From contig JAHDFR010000032.1 in NCBI GenBank assembly GCA_020628065.1, forward strand, positions 1 to 37,163: a stretch of DNA of 37,163 nucleotides. The letters are read 5' to 3'. Position 1 is the stretch's first letter. Each line of letters starts with the position of its first letter. The notes beneath the pieces are model-generated. The model was not told the DNA's origin. It made no database searches and saw only the letters and a list, made by a program, of their open reading frames with translations. Of the stretch, positions 8,101 to 18,311 are shown one piece after another. The DNA comes from Acidimicrobiales bacterium (GTDB taxonomy: Bacteria > Actinomycetota > Acidimicrobiia > Acidimicrobiales > SZUA-35). Both the position numbers and the translations under genes were made by a program.

Positions 8101-10410
8101 CTAGAAGCCCCCGCTGCTGCGACCCCCACCGAAGGTGTGACCACCACCGCCGAAGCCGCCACCGAACGAACCACCGCCGCCACCAAAACCGCCGCCAAAC
8201 GATCCACCGCCGCCACTAAAGCCGCCGCCTCCTCCGCTGATGCCACCACCAGGGCTTCCCCACGATCCGTGGCCTCCGCCGATGACAATCCAAGTCCCGG
8301 CCCGGCGGCGCTTGGCGATGATGCGTTCCTGAATAGCCAAAGCCGTGTCGGCGATCCGTTCAGCATGTTGGATCTGAGCCTCAGGCGTCGACGGTAGGTT
8401 GGCCAGCGATTCTTCCAGGCGCTCCAGCGTCGCTCCGGAACTCGACTGGATGAGTTCCCAGCCGAGAGACCGCTTGGCCCTGGCGATGGCCCGCTCGGCT
8501 CTGGCGACCTCACGCTGCGCTTCCCGCCGCAGAGCCTGCATCTTGGCGTGCTGGTCCTTGGCCGACACCATCAGTTCGTCCATCTGCCTGTTGGTGCGGT
8601 ACGCGGTCTCGGCGACCCGCAGGAAGTTCGGCTTCACCTGCCGAAGCTCGGCCTCCAGACCGAGCAACGTCTGGCGGAGATCGTCCGGGGCTTGACGGGT
8701 CGTATCGTCAAGATCCATCTGGTGGTTGGCCACGTAGTCGGATAGATCCACCAAGATCTCTTTGCCTTGATCAATCAGCAGAGGTGCTTCGACTTGGGCT
8801 TTATCGAGATCAACCATGAGGTCCTCGATCTGGTCGAGGAAGTCGTCGGCGGCGATTACATGGAGTCCAGCCTGTTCGAGGTGACGACCGGCCTCATCGA
8901 ATTGCTGGGCCTCAAGAACCTCCGGCATCGTGAGGGTACGAATCTGCTCGCCCTGCTGCAGTTCACGAACCGCCCGCTCTGGATGCTCGGCCGCCCACTC
9001 CCACGAATCTCTGGCGTGTAGGGCGGCCACATTGCCGAATCGACGTCGAACGTCATCGGCCCGGGCCGCTTCCAGGGCCGCTGCCGCCTCCAGCTCCTCG
9101 CTCCATTTCTTCAAACTCTCCACCCTGGACGGCAAGGCCTGAAGGTAATGGCCAGCGGCGAACAGATCGGCCTCGATGGCCTCGACCCGATCCGACAACT
9201 GGAGCCAGTCGAGCTCCAAACCCTCGAAACTGAGACCCTCCAGGTCGGCGCCGATCAGCTCCAGTTTCTGCACCTGACCCGACACCGCCCAACCTTGCTC
9301 GGATCGTTGTCCTGCCAGGTCTCCTGCGCCCTCGAGCTCCCCTTCGAGTAGCTCTCTCTTGGCCGGCACAGCCACCCGCAAGTGGTCTAGGTGTGCCCCA
9401 TAGGCAACAAGGTGATCAAGCGTCTCATCCTGAAAATCCAAGGCCCTGGAAAGATTGACGACCTGGGTTTTGGCGCTCTCGGCCGATTGCAGATCAGCAC
9501 CACCGGGACCGCCGGGGAGCAACTGATTGAGGACCGATGCCACAGCATCAGTGCTGTTGGACGCCTCGACCGCCTCCGACTTGAGCGATAGGAGTTTGTC
9601 TTTGGACGACCCGGCGACGACCTTCTCCCACACCTCACCCTGCATCAGGACGCGATCGTGGCGTTCCCGCACCGCTCCGAGTCGGCCGGTCGGGCCAACC
9701 AGGGAGCCTTCGAGCTCACGACGAACCTGACCGAGCCGTCGCCGTCGTGAACCTAGTGCGACGGCTCCTGCGCCGCCTCCCAGCAGCGCTACACCGGCGA
9801 CAGCGGCCAGCGGCGACACACCGCCACCCTCTTCGCCAGAAGTATCGATTGAAGTCTCACCGCTTTCGGACGCATCGTCGTCACTGACGGTCGAGTCAAC
9901 AGGACCGAGGTCGGCGCTGATCCGGGACCCGATGATGGTCACGGCGTCGGTCATGCCGGCGGTGTATTCACCCTGCGCGAACTGTGTGCCCATCACGTCT
10001 TCCCGGATGGCGTTGACATCGCCCACTGCGATCTGCCACCGGTCTCCGACCACCACATCGGATTGACGGTCACCGATCGACAAGCCGAGGATGATGACAT
10101 CGGTGTCAGTAGTGCCCTGATCATCAGCGAAACACGTTCCGATGACCTCGTCGACGGCCGCTACCAGGTCTCCGTCTTCCACCGAATCGTAGGAACGAAC
10201 AATCAGCCGGGCCTCGGAGGGCACGGCACCAGCAATCACGTCGGCGACGTCGGCCACGTTCAGCGAGCCGCTGGTGTCGACGACGTCGGCGTCGCAATCC
10301 AAGGGATCGGCAACTTGAGCTCCGACAGGCAACGGAGCGGCCACAACAATAGCCATGCACGTCAATGCGCCGACCGCTCCAACGGTGCGTCGCATCAACG
10401 GGCGGTTCAT
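8101..10410 (-). CDS. TPM-domain membrane protein with coiled coil and Gly-rich tail
   Basis: From the ATG at 10410 the protein has 769 residues. Residues 1-32 look like a signal peptide ending in PVGAQ. A TPM domain follows at about 38-170, including the segment DTDVIILGLSIGDRQSDVVVGD. This fold was named from plant thylakoid and bacterial membrane proteins. After an acidic Ser/Thr linker there is one transmembrane helix at about 198-220 followed by SRRRR, placing the TPM domain outside. The rest, about 225-690, is predicted as long charged coiled coils inside the cell. The last 60 or so residues are GGGxFGGG repeats. The function is unknown; a role as an envelope scaffold is inference. The frame is open up to a GTG at 10581 that abuts the TetR stop, so a longer start is possible but would put an extra hydrophobic stretch before the signal. 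Confidence 0.78.
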   Translation of the reverse strand: MNRPLMRRTVGAVGALTCMAIVVAAPLPVGAQVADPLDCDADVVDTSGSLNVADVADVIAGAVPSEARLIVRSYDSVEDGDLVAAVDEVIGTCFADDQGTTDTDVIILGLSIGDRQSDVVVGDRWQIAVGDVNAIREDVMGTQFAQGEYTAGMTDAVTIIGSRISADLGPVDSTVSDDDASESGETSIDTSGEEGGGVSPLAAVAGVALLGGGAGAVALGSRRRRLGQVRRELEGSLVGPTGRLGAVRERHDRVLMQGEVWEKVVAGSSKDKLLSLKSEAVEASNSTDAVASVLNQLLPGGPGGADLQSAESAKTQVVNLSRALDFQDETLDHLVAYGAHLDHLRVAVPAKRELLEGELEGAGDLAGQRSEQGWAVSGQVQKLELIGADLEGLSFEGLELDWLQLSDRVEAIEADLFAAGHYLQALPSRVESLKKWSEELEAAAALEAARADDVRRRFGNVAALHARDSWEWAAEHPERAVRELQQGEQIRTLTMPEVLEAQQFDEAGRHLEQAGLHVIAADDFLDQIEDLMVDLDKAQVEAPLLIDQGKEILVDLSDYVANHQMDLDDTTRQAPDDLRQTLLGLEAELRQVKPNFLRVAETAYRTNRQMDELMVSAKDQHAKMQALRREAQREVARAERAIARAKRSLGWELIQSSSGATLERLEESLANLPSTPEAQIQHAERIADTALAIQERIIAKRRRAGTWIVIGGGHGSWGSPGGGISGGGGGFSGGGGSFGGGFGGGGGSFGGGFGGGGHTFGGGRSSGGF
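8104..8275 (-). repeat. Low-complexity GGC-rich coding repeats (Gly-rich tail)
   Basis: The 3' end of the TPM-domain gene consists of irregular repeats of GGN codons interrupted by Phe and Ser codons, encoding a tail of GGGGSFGGGFGGG type. It is an imperfect repeat inside a gene, not a separate element. Glycine-rich tails ending in aromatic or Ser residues also occur in other TPM proteins. Confidence 0.75.
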
Positions 10411-10581
10411 CACGGCAGCGGAGATCACAGAACACCAAGCTACTACCGCAGCGACGACAGAACCTGCGTGCCTGTCACGTTTGACGCCGACCGATGTGCG
10501 GCCTAAAGCCGTTTTTCGCCGCGTGCTCACCTCAGCTGCCTTCCCATTACCGCCACAGCTAGTCCTTACGTTGAGTGCCAC

Positions 10582-11214
10582 CTACTTAGTTGCACGGCCC
10601 GTGCTCGATGCCTCGGAATCTCCCGTTCCGCTCTGGCCGAGCAAAGCCGCCTCCAAGAAAGATAACAGCGTACGACGCAACGTTGCCGCCGCCCGAAGAT
10701 CCAAGCGCAGGTTGAGGGCCCGCAACACCTCGGTTTCGGTTACTGATCCGGCGACCACTGCGTACGACGACAACAAGATGACTCTTGGATCGTTCCGCAA
10801 AAGGAGCCCTTCATCCATATAGCTGCGCAACGCCATCTCGGCATCCGCCAGGATCGGGCGGAGTTCCTCAACCACGCCCTCCGACCACGGCGGACCCAGG
10901 CGTGAGGTCTCCCGAAGAATCCCGATGAGCTCCGGTCGCCGTACGGCAAGCTCGAAACTGGCCCGAACGACGGCTTCGACCACCGGCCAGCCGACCTCGC
11001 TCTCCTTGGCCGTTGTCGCCAGTACCCCGATCAAATCCTGTGCCGAACGGGAGAGAACAGCTTCAATCAGCCGACTCTTCGAGCCAAAGTGGTACAGGAT
11101 TGTCTGTTTCGTGATTCCCAGCCGTTGGGCGAGATCGTCCAGCGAAGTGCCGTCAACTCCGCGCTCGGCGAAGGCAAGGGTCGCTTGATTCAGAACCCGA
11201 TCCTTGGTATCCAC
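10582..11214 (-). CDS. TetR family transcriptional regulator
   Basis: This 210-residue protein has a TetR N-terminal helix-turn-helix at about residues 7-50, with the hallmark GTSLDDLAQRLGITKQTILYHFGSK. The C-terminal ligand-binding part is all-helical and not assignable to one subfamily. It is divergent from the acyl-CoA reductase/LarA-like/acyltransferase cassette, and a palindrome overlaps its own promoter region at 11216-11227. It is therefore likely to control itself and the cassette, probably in response to a lipid or acyl-CoA; the ligand is inference. The GTG at 11214 is the first in-frame start giving a normal TetR N-terminus. The TPM gene follows on the same strand. Confidence 0.93.
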   Translation of the reverse strand: MDTKDRVLNQATLAFAERGVDGTSLDDLAQRLGITKQTILYHFGSKSRLIEAVLSRSAQDLIGVLATTAKESEVGWPVVEAVVRASFELAVRRPELIGILRETSRLGPPWSEGVVEELRPILADAEMALRSYMDEGLLLRNDPRVILLSSYAVVAGSVTETEVLRALNLRLDLRAAATLRRTLLSFLEAALLGQSGTGDSEASSTGRATK

Positions 11215-11215
11215 T

Positions 11216-11227
11216 TACCAAATGGTA
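11216..11227. promoter_or_regulatory. Candidate TetR operator palindrome
   Basis: TACCAAATGGTA is an inverted repeat (TACCA, two bases, TGGTA) lying immediately upstream of the TetR start codon in the space shared with the divergent lipid cassette. TetR-family regulators of lipid genes often bind short palindromes of the form TNACC-N-GGTNA. Its position is right for autorepression, and it lies about 120 bases from the cassette start. No second copy was looked for exhaustively. Confidence 0.5.
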
Positions 11228-11337
11228 GACAGATTGCGCACAAGGCGCTAGACAGATTTCAGTGAGTGCTTTCGCCCCACAGTGCTATCGACAGTGCCAG
11301 TGCTGTCCGCTGTGCTACTCCCCCACATGCCTGGACC

Positions 11338-11342
11338 GGAGG
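11338..11342 (+). promoter_or_regulatory. Ribosome-binding site fixing the reductase start
   Basis: GGAGG lies 5 bases before the ATG at 11348. It selects this ATG over the in-frame starts at 11282 and 11327, and leaves the Rossmann TGATGFLG motif near the N-terminus where it is expected. Confidence 0.75.
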
Positions 11343-11347
11343 ATTCG

Positions 11348-13684
11348 ATGATTGCCGACCAGTTGGCCGGGAAACGAATAGCGGTAACCGGAGCAACCGG
11401 GTTTCTGGGCACCGCCCTGGTCGAACGACTGTTACGCGGCGCCCCCGACTGCCACATCGTCCTGCTGATCAGGGCCGGGCGTCGTTCTTCACCGTCTCAG
11501 CGCGCCCGACGGGAGATCTTCCGTAACGATGCATTTGGTCGGTTGCTGGAAGATCGAGGCAAAGAACCGTTTTGGGAAGAGATCGAACAGCGGGTCACCG
11601 TTATCGAGGGTGACATCGGCAAAGACGGTCTCGGGCTCGACGAAGAAGGAAGACTTGAGCTCTCCCGTTGCGACATCGTCATCCACTCGGCGGCTACCGT
11701 CAGTTTCGATGCACCGCTCGACGGAGCGGTGGAAGTCAACCTGCTCGGCGGAACCCGCATAGTAGAAACGTTGAAAGACCTCAACGTCAAACCCCATATG
11801 GTTGCCGTATCGACCTGCTACGTCGCCGGCAACAGACGAGGCAGAGCTCCCGAACAGCTACTTTCCGACAGTCCCTTCCACATCGACGTCGACTGGCGTG
11901 ATGAAGTCACGGCCGCCCGACGAACCCGGGCCGACTTCGACGCCCTTTCACGTACAGCTGAGCAGCTGGAGGAGTTCCGGAAACAGGCCCGCAACGAACT
12001 CGGTGCCGCCGGCACTCCCCTGTTGGCGGCCAAAACCGAACAGCTCCGAGGTCGATGGGTATCGGATCAGCTGGTCGAAGCCGGTCGGGCACGGGCCGCC
12101 TCACTCGGCTGGCCTGACGCCTACGCCTACACCAAAGCTCTCGGTGAGCGGGCGTTGGACGAGAGCAAAGGTGACATTCCGGTCTCAATTGTTCGACCGA
12201 GCATCATCGAGTCGGCGTGGGCCGAGCCGTTCGCCGGTTGGATCAAAGGCTTCCGCATGGCGGAGCCCATCATCATCAGCTACGCCCGCGGCCTCCTGAA
12301 AGAGTTTCCCGGCGTGCCTGAAGGCGTCATCGACGTTATTCCCGTCGACCTGGTGGTTCACTCCATCATCGCTGTCGCCGCTCGTGGACACGCCGGCGAC
12401 GGCAACATCGACGTCACGCAAGTGGCTTCGGGCACCGCCAATCCGCTTCGTTACCGGCATCTGGTCAACCTGGTTTCCGGCTGGTTCACCGAGAACCCTC
12501 TGTATGACCGCAAGGGTCAACCGATCGCTGTGCCTGAGTGGTCATTCCCCGGTCGCGGAGCCGTCGAGCGCCAACTCGACCGGGTGGAAAAGAACCTCGG
12601 CCGAGCCGACCGAGCCCTCAAGATGTTGCCGCTAAGAGGCCGCCAGGCCATGGTCACCGCCGAAGTCGAAGACCGCAAGGAGCAGGTGTCACGAGCCGTC
12701 GGGTACGTGAAAATCTACGGCGCGTACGCCGAATGCGAAGCCCTGTACGGCGTTGAGAACCTCCTGGAGCTGCACCAATCGCTTGACCCGGCCGATCGGG
12801 ACGCCTTCTGTTGCGACCCCACCGTCGTTGACTGGGACCACTACGTGCAGAACGTGCACCTGCCGTCGGTGGTGGAGCACGCAAGGGTCAAGACCACCGG
12901 CGAGCGCAGCGACCCCGACCAGCGAACCAAACGGTTGCGATCACGAGTCCTGGCTCCGGAGCGGCAAATAGCGGCGTTTGATCTGGAAAATACCATTATT
13001 GCCTCCAACGTCGTCTTCAGTTACGCCTGGTTGGCCACCCGGCGTCTCGGCCCCCGAGACCGGATGCGATTCACGCTCAAAACCCTGGCCGAAGGCCCGG
13101 GCCTTCTGGCTCTCGATCGCCGGGACCGAACCGACTTCCTCCGACATTTCTACCGACGCTACGAAGGTGCACCAGTAGATGATCTCGACATTCTTGGTCC
13201 ACAGCTGCTGGCCGACCACATCTTGACCAAGGCTTTTCCGGCTGCTCTACGTCGAGTACGGGAGCATCGACGGCTCGGGCACCGCACGGTTCTTATCACC
13301 GGGGCGCTCGATGTGGTGGTGAAGCCGCTGGGCCCATTGTTCGACGATGTCATTTGCGCCGAGATGTCGCAGCGGGACGGGCGCTACACCGGCGAGCTTC
13401 TCGCCGTGCCGCCTACCGGAGAGGTCCGAGCGCAAGCACTACGTGATTACGCCGACGCCGAAGGCCTTGACCTGGCCGAGTCCGTGGCCTACGCCGACTC
13501 GTCCTCCGACCTCCCCCTCCTTGACGCCGTCGGTTTTCCGGTGGCGGTCAATCCTGAGTCACGGTTGGCCTCGTTGGCCACCAAGCGGGGCTGGTTGATC
13601 GAGTACTGGTCGAAAGCCGAGGGCGGTACCGACAAGGCGTTGCCGCTTGGTCCGCTGCCGGCATCAAGACGGAGTCGCAAGTAG
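11348..13684 (+). CDS. Fatty acyl-CoA reductase fused to HAD-IB phosphatase-like domain
   Basis: The 778-residue protein joins two enzymes. Residues about 8-345 are an extended SDR/male-sterility reductase domain with the NAD(P)-binding motif TGATGFLG at 14-21 and the catalytic YxxxK at Y259-K263. Fatty acyl-CoA reductases of this type reduce acyl-CoA or acyl-ACP to an aldehyde or alcohol. Residues about 350-530 resemble the FAR C-terminal region. Residues about 540-760 form a HAD-IB domain: motif I DLENT at 545-549, motif II T651, motif III K659 and motif IV DSSSD at 717-721. The second Asp of the usual DxDxT is replaced by Glu (E547), so phosphatase activity may be altered. It is first in a cassette with the LarA-like and acyltransferase genes. 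Fatty alcohol or wax/ether lipid production is inference. Confidence 0.87.
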   Translation: MIADQLAGKRIAVTGATGFLGTALVERLLRGAPDCHIVLLIRAGRRSSPSQRARREIFRNDAFGRLLEDRGKEPFWEEIEQRVTVIEGDIGKDGLGLDEEGRLELSRCDIVIHSAATVSFDAPLDGAVEVNLLGGTRIVETLKDLNVKPHMVAVSTCYVAGNRRGRAPEQLLSDSPFHIDVDWRDEVTAARRTRADFDALSRTAEQLEEFRKQARNELGAAGTPLLAAKTEQLRGRWVSDQLVEAGRARAASLGWPDAYAYTKALGERALDESKGDIPVSIVRPSIIESAWAEPFAGWIKGFRMAEPIIISYARGLLKEFPGVPEGVIDVIPVDLVVHSIIAVAARGHAGDGNIDVTQVASGTANPLRYRHLVNLVSGWFTENPLYDRKGQPIAVPEWSFPGRGAVERQLDRVEKNLGRADRALKMLPLRGRQAMVTAEVEDRKEQVSRAVGYVKIYGAYAECEALYGVENLLELHQSLDPADRDAFCCDPTVVDWDHYVQNVHLPSVVEHARVKTTGERSDPDQRTKRLRSRVLAPERQIAAFDLENTIIASNVVFSYAWLATRRLGPRDRMRFTLKTLAEGPGLLALDRRDRTDFLRHFYRRYEGAPVDDLDILGPQLLADHILTKAFPAALRRVREHRRLGHRTVLITGALDVVVKPLGPLFDDVICAEMSQRDGRYTGELLAVPPTGEVRAQALRDYADAEGLDLAESVAYADSSSDLPLLDAVGFPVAVNPESRLASLATKRGWLIEYWSKAEGGTDKALPLGPLPASRRSRK

Positions 13685-13748
13685 TTATGGGTGGACGACG
13701 GAGCCCACAGACAGGCACAGGAAGAAGTACAGAAAGAATCGTGCGCAC

Positions 13749-15362
<1,614 letters not shown>

Positions 15363-15381
15363 GGGTTCGGGGAGAGTTAAC

Positions 15382-16275
15382 GTGAGCTGGCTGCACTTCA
15401 TCTCGCAACCTCCGTCGACGCCGAAAGGGGTCGACAAACCAAGGGCGACACCGAAAGCCGGTGTTCATTTCGACACTGACTGGGCTTACCGAAGTCCGGC
15501 CAAATTGGTGCGCCGTGCCGGGGTTTGGGGCTTTTTCAAACCGGCGGTCCGGCTGTATGCCAGCCCGCGTGTTGTCGGCGTCGACCGGCTGCGCAACATC
15601 AAGTCCCCGGTGATCTTCGCCGCCAACCATCACAGCCACGCCGACACCAGCGTGCTTTTGGCCACGTTGCCCTCCAAGCTGCGCGAGGACCTGGCTATTG
15701 CCGCCGGGGCCGACTATTTCTTCCCCAATCGAGTGGCGGGCACGCTCTCCGCTTTGTTTATCGGGGCCATCCCCATCGAACGCAAGCGTCTATCCAAGCT
15801 GTCAATCCGCAACAGCCTCCGGGCACTGGAGAAGGGCCGGAGCCTGCTTATCTTTCCCGAAGGCGGCCGCAGCCCTGACGGCTACAGCCGGGAACATCGC
15901 CCCGGCGCCGCGTATCTGGCCAAGCGAGGGAAGGTGCCGGTTATCCCGGTTTATCTCGATGGCACCGGCTCGATCCTGCCCAAAGGCAAGAATTGGCCGA
16001 CCCGAGGCCGAAGCGCCGTGGTGTTCGGCGATGCCATGAAGATCGACGACGGTGAGGACCCAAGGGTCTTTGCCAAGAGGATCGAACGCCGTATCGGTGA
16101 ACTGGCTGACGAGTTCGGCTCCGGTTGGTGGCAGGCTCGCAAGAACGCCTACACGGCCGAAACTCCGGACCCCACCGGACCGGATGCCGGCGCCTGGCGG
16201 CGCCGCTGGGCCCTCGGACCGAAGCCGAGTGAGCAACGCTCAAGCCCCAACAAGACAAAGTGGCCTGAGCTGTAG
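15382..16275 (+). CDS. PlsC-like lysophospholipid/glycerolipid acyltransferase
   Basis: This 297-residue protein belongs to the 1-acyl-glycerol-3-phosphate acyltransferase superfamily, which transfers acyl chains from acyl-CoA or acyl-ACP to a lipid hydroxyl at the membrane. The catalytic HX4D motif is H83 to D88 in ANHHSHADT; the phosphate-binding motif is FPEGGRS at 158-164; IPIER at 130-134 corresponds to block II. The GTG start at 15382 is preceded by GGGGAG with good spacing and lies only 19 bases after the LarA-like stop. This is the third gene of the TetR-linked cassette. The acceptor could be an alcohol, lysophosphatidate or another lipid; sequence alone does not decide. Confidence 0.9.
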   Translation: MSWLHFISQPPSTPKGVDKPRATPKAGVHFDTDWAYRSPAKLVRRAGVWGFFKPAVRLYASPRVVGVDRLRNIKSPVIFAANHHSHADTSVLLATLPSKLREDLAIAAGADYFFPNRVAGTLSALFIGAIPIERKRLSKLSIRNSLRALEKGRSLLIFPEGGRSPDGYSREHRPGAAYLAKRGKVPVIPVYLDGTGSILPKGKNWPTRGRSAVVFGDAMKIDDGEDPRVFAKRIERRIGELADEFGSGWWQARKNAYTAETPDPTGPDAGAWRRRWALGPKPSEQRSSPNKTKWPEL

Positions 16276-16285
16276 TTGACGACGG

Positions 16286-16876
16286 CTAGCGTCGATCGGT
16301 CGGTTCCGCCGTCGTCGCCACCAGAGGTACCGGATCCTTTTCGGCCTCGTCCAGGTCGCTGCATTTGGCCACGTCCGGGCGGTCACCGCAGGTTAGTCCG
16401 AACTGTTCGTAACCGCTGTCGAGCGGGGAGGTGTTGAACAGTTCATCACAGGCTGCTCCTGAACCGTCCTCGCACTGATCCCACAGTTGATCGAGGGCGG
16501 GATCGTCGCCGTAGTTCGAAGGGCCGTCGACAAAAGCCAAGTCCTGCGTCCCGTCGACGCCCACTACCCCGTCCCCACCGGTCGAGTCGTTATCAGCGAT
16601 TACATCTTGTGCGGCGGCGCAGGCCGCCTCCAACTCGGCCCGAAGCACAGAGTCGTAGCTGCCACGCACGATCTCGCCTTCGGCCAGCCGAATGATGCAG
16701 TCGGCCACTTCGTTAGATGATCCATCGGAAATCAACTCGCTGCGAACATCTTCTTCGGTCAGTTGGGCGGCCTGGTCCTGCGTCGTCAACATCGAACAGG
16801 CGCTCAAACCAAACGACAGGACCACAAGTCCGATCTGCCACCGTCGCGAATTCGTCACCGGCTCGACGGGTATCAA
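16286..16876 (-). CDS. Small lipoprotein of unknown function
   Basis: I do not recognise a family. The N-terminus is a lipoprotein signal: basic NSRRW, a hydrophobic core, and the lipobox LSAC. The mature part is about 165 residues, acidic, with several cysteines (in DCI, AACA, QCED, AACDELF, LTCGD and AKCSD) that could form disulfides outside the cell. Translation could begin at the TTG at 16876, overlapping the DUF3048 stop by four bases (TTGA), or at the GTG at 16858, which gives a more compact signal peptide. Either way the gene is tightly linked to the DUF3048 pair and is likely cotranscribed. Its 3' end faces the acyltransferase gene 10 bases away. Confidence 0.75.
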   Translation of the reverse strand: MIPVEPVTNSRRWQIGLVVLSFGLSACSMLTTQDQAAQLTEEDVRSELISDGSSNEVADCIIRLAEGEIVRGSYDSVLRAELEAACAAAQDVIADNDSTGGDGVVGVDGTQDLAFVDGPSNYGDDPALDQLWDQCEDGSGAACDELFNTSPLDSGYEQFGLTCGDRPDVAKCSDLDEAEKDPVPLVATTAEPTDRR

Positions 16877-18297
16877 CCCAACAGTCCTTTGTCTCGACCG
16901 ATCAGCTCAATCCAGGTCCGTCCCGGCGTCAGCTCAATGATCTGTCCACCAGACATCAGCGTGGGTGCGACAGCCAGAGACGGTCGGTTCCACCTACCGT
17001 CGATTCGCTTGCCATCGGTAAACACTGAGACATCACCGGAGCCGACAAACACGAACTCCGGCACCTTGGCCCCAGTCGAATCGACCATGCCGGTGGGGAC
17101 CTCACGGGCTTCGACGACCACGACGTTGGCTGCGCTGACCTGCTGACCGGAACTAGTCATATGGGGGCTACCACCCTGGGTCCGCAACCAGGCTGAACCG
17201 TTCCATGACCATCCAGCGGTGGAGGCCTGGAAGGCTATCGAGAACTGATCGTCGGTCACCGCCGTGTTGTGAACGCTCGTCACTCTTTCGCCCAAGGCCC
17301 GATAGGCGAACTGAGCTGGAGGTGGACCGGACCCAGCGGAAGCCCAGTGACTTGCTGTGTCGGTGTAGAGATTCGACGGGGCGCGGCGGCCGCTGCTTCG
17401 CCAGTAACCAGATGACGTACCGGCGTTGCGATTCTGCACTGTTGGTTGAGCCCGTATGAGGCCTTCGGTGACTTCGTTGGCACCCGAGTACATGAGCAGC
17501 GGCGAACCGAAGCTGTTGATGATGCCGATATCGGTTGTTCTGGCCGAACGGACCGGACCGACCGTGGCCGATGTGGAGTGGAACACGGCGGCAAATCGGG
17601 TGACTCCCCCTTCAACCTCTTCTTCAATCACGATGTCGGCGGCGTTCAATCCGGACTGTGGGCGAGCTGCCGGGCCGTTGTCGATCTTGACGATGGCGGC
17701 CGGTCGACTGGGAGCGACCCCTGGCAGGCCGGTTAGCGGCATAGTACCCGGTTGGGTTGCCGGCGGCGAACCAAGCGGGTCGACGATCTGCTTGTTTCGG
17801 TCAAGGGTTCCTAGGAACCCCTTGTACAGCGATGCTACACCTCCACTGGCACCGGGGATGGTCGTGACCACAGTGGCCGCTCGAGCGCTGGGGGCCGCTT
17901 CGGCCCCGGAGGAACCCGACGGGGCGCCGTCGCTCTGACCGACCGCTGTAGTACTGGTAGTTGTTGAATCCGGCGCCGCTGTGACCGCCGTATCGCCCTG
18001 CGGACGCTGGATCTTCCAGGGGATCTCTTCCACCGGCGCAGCGGTGGGACTTGCCGTTTCGGTCTCAACCTGGCCGGATGTGCCCCTGCTATCGGTTGAC
18101 TCGGCTGCACTTCGATCGCCCGTCGACTGCTCCGAGTCTTCCGTCGCCTGGACCACCACGCCATCACCTTGGCGGTACGCCGCCGTCGCCTCATCCGACT
18201 GGGAGGAACCATCTCCCCCACATCCGGTTACGACGACAAGTATTGCCAGCGCCAAGACACCGACGTTCGCCGTAGCTTTCGCTGCGGTTCGTTCCAT
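16873..18297 (-). CDS. DUF3048 (YerB-like) lipoprotein, paralogue 1
   Basis: The 474-residue protein begins with a lipoprotein signal ending in VTGC, followed by a Ser/Thr/Glu-rich linker of about 130 residues. The DUF3048 region then starts near PLTGLPGVAPSRPAAIVKID and continues through DIVIEEEVEGGVTRFAAVFH. Bacillus YerB is a lipoprotein of this family; its biochemical role is not established. The ATG at 18297 is fixed by GGAGG six bases upstream; the frame continues to 18354 but would overlap the upstream gene. It follows its paralogue by 14 bases and overlaps the small lipoprotein gene. The two DUF3048 copies are clearly duplicates, with near-identical blocks around the domain start. Confidence 0.88.
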   Translation of the reverse strand: MERTAAKATANVGVLALAILVVVTGCGGDGSSQSDEATAAYRQGDGVVVQATEDSEQSTGDRSAAESTDSRGTSGQVETETASPTAAPVEEIPWKIQRPQGDTAVTAAPDSTTTSTTAVGQSDGAPSGSSGAEAAPSARAATVVTTIPGASGGVASLYKGFLGTLDRNKQIVDPLGSPPATQPGTMPLTGLPGVAPSRPAAIVKIDNGPAARPQSGLNAADIVIEEEVEGGVTRFAAVFHSTSATVGPVRSARTTDIGIINSFGSPLLMYSGANEVTEGLIRAQPTVQNRNAGTSSGYWRSSGRRAPSNLYTDTASHWASAGSGPPPAQFAYRALGERVTSVHNTAVTDDQFSIAFQASTAGWSWNGSAWLRTQGGSPHMTSSGQQVSAANVVVVEAREVPTGMVDSTGAKVPEFVFVGSGDVSVFTDGKRIDGRWNRPSLAVAPTLMSGGQIIELTPGRTWIELIGRDKGLLG

Positions 18298-18311
18298 CCT
18301 CGCCTCCACGG

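Noticed and set aside
8104-8275. Repetitive GC-rich block resembling a repeat array
   Set aside because: The units are irregular and in frame as Gly-rich codons; there are no spacers, so it is not a CRISPR or satellite.
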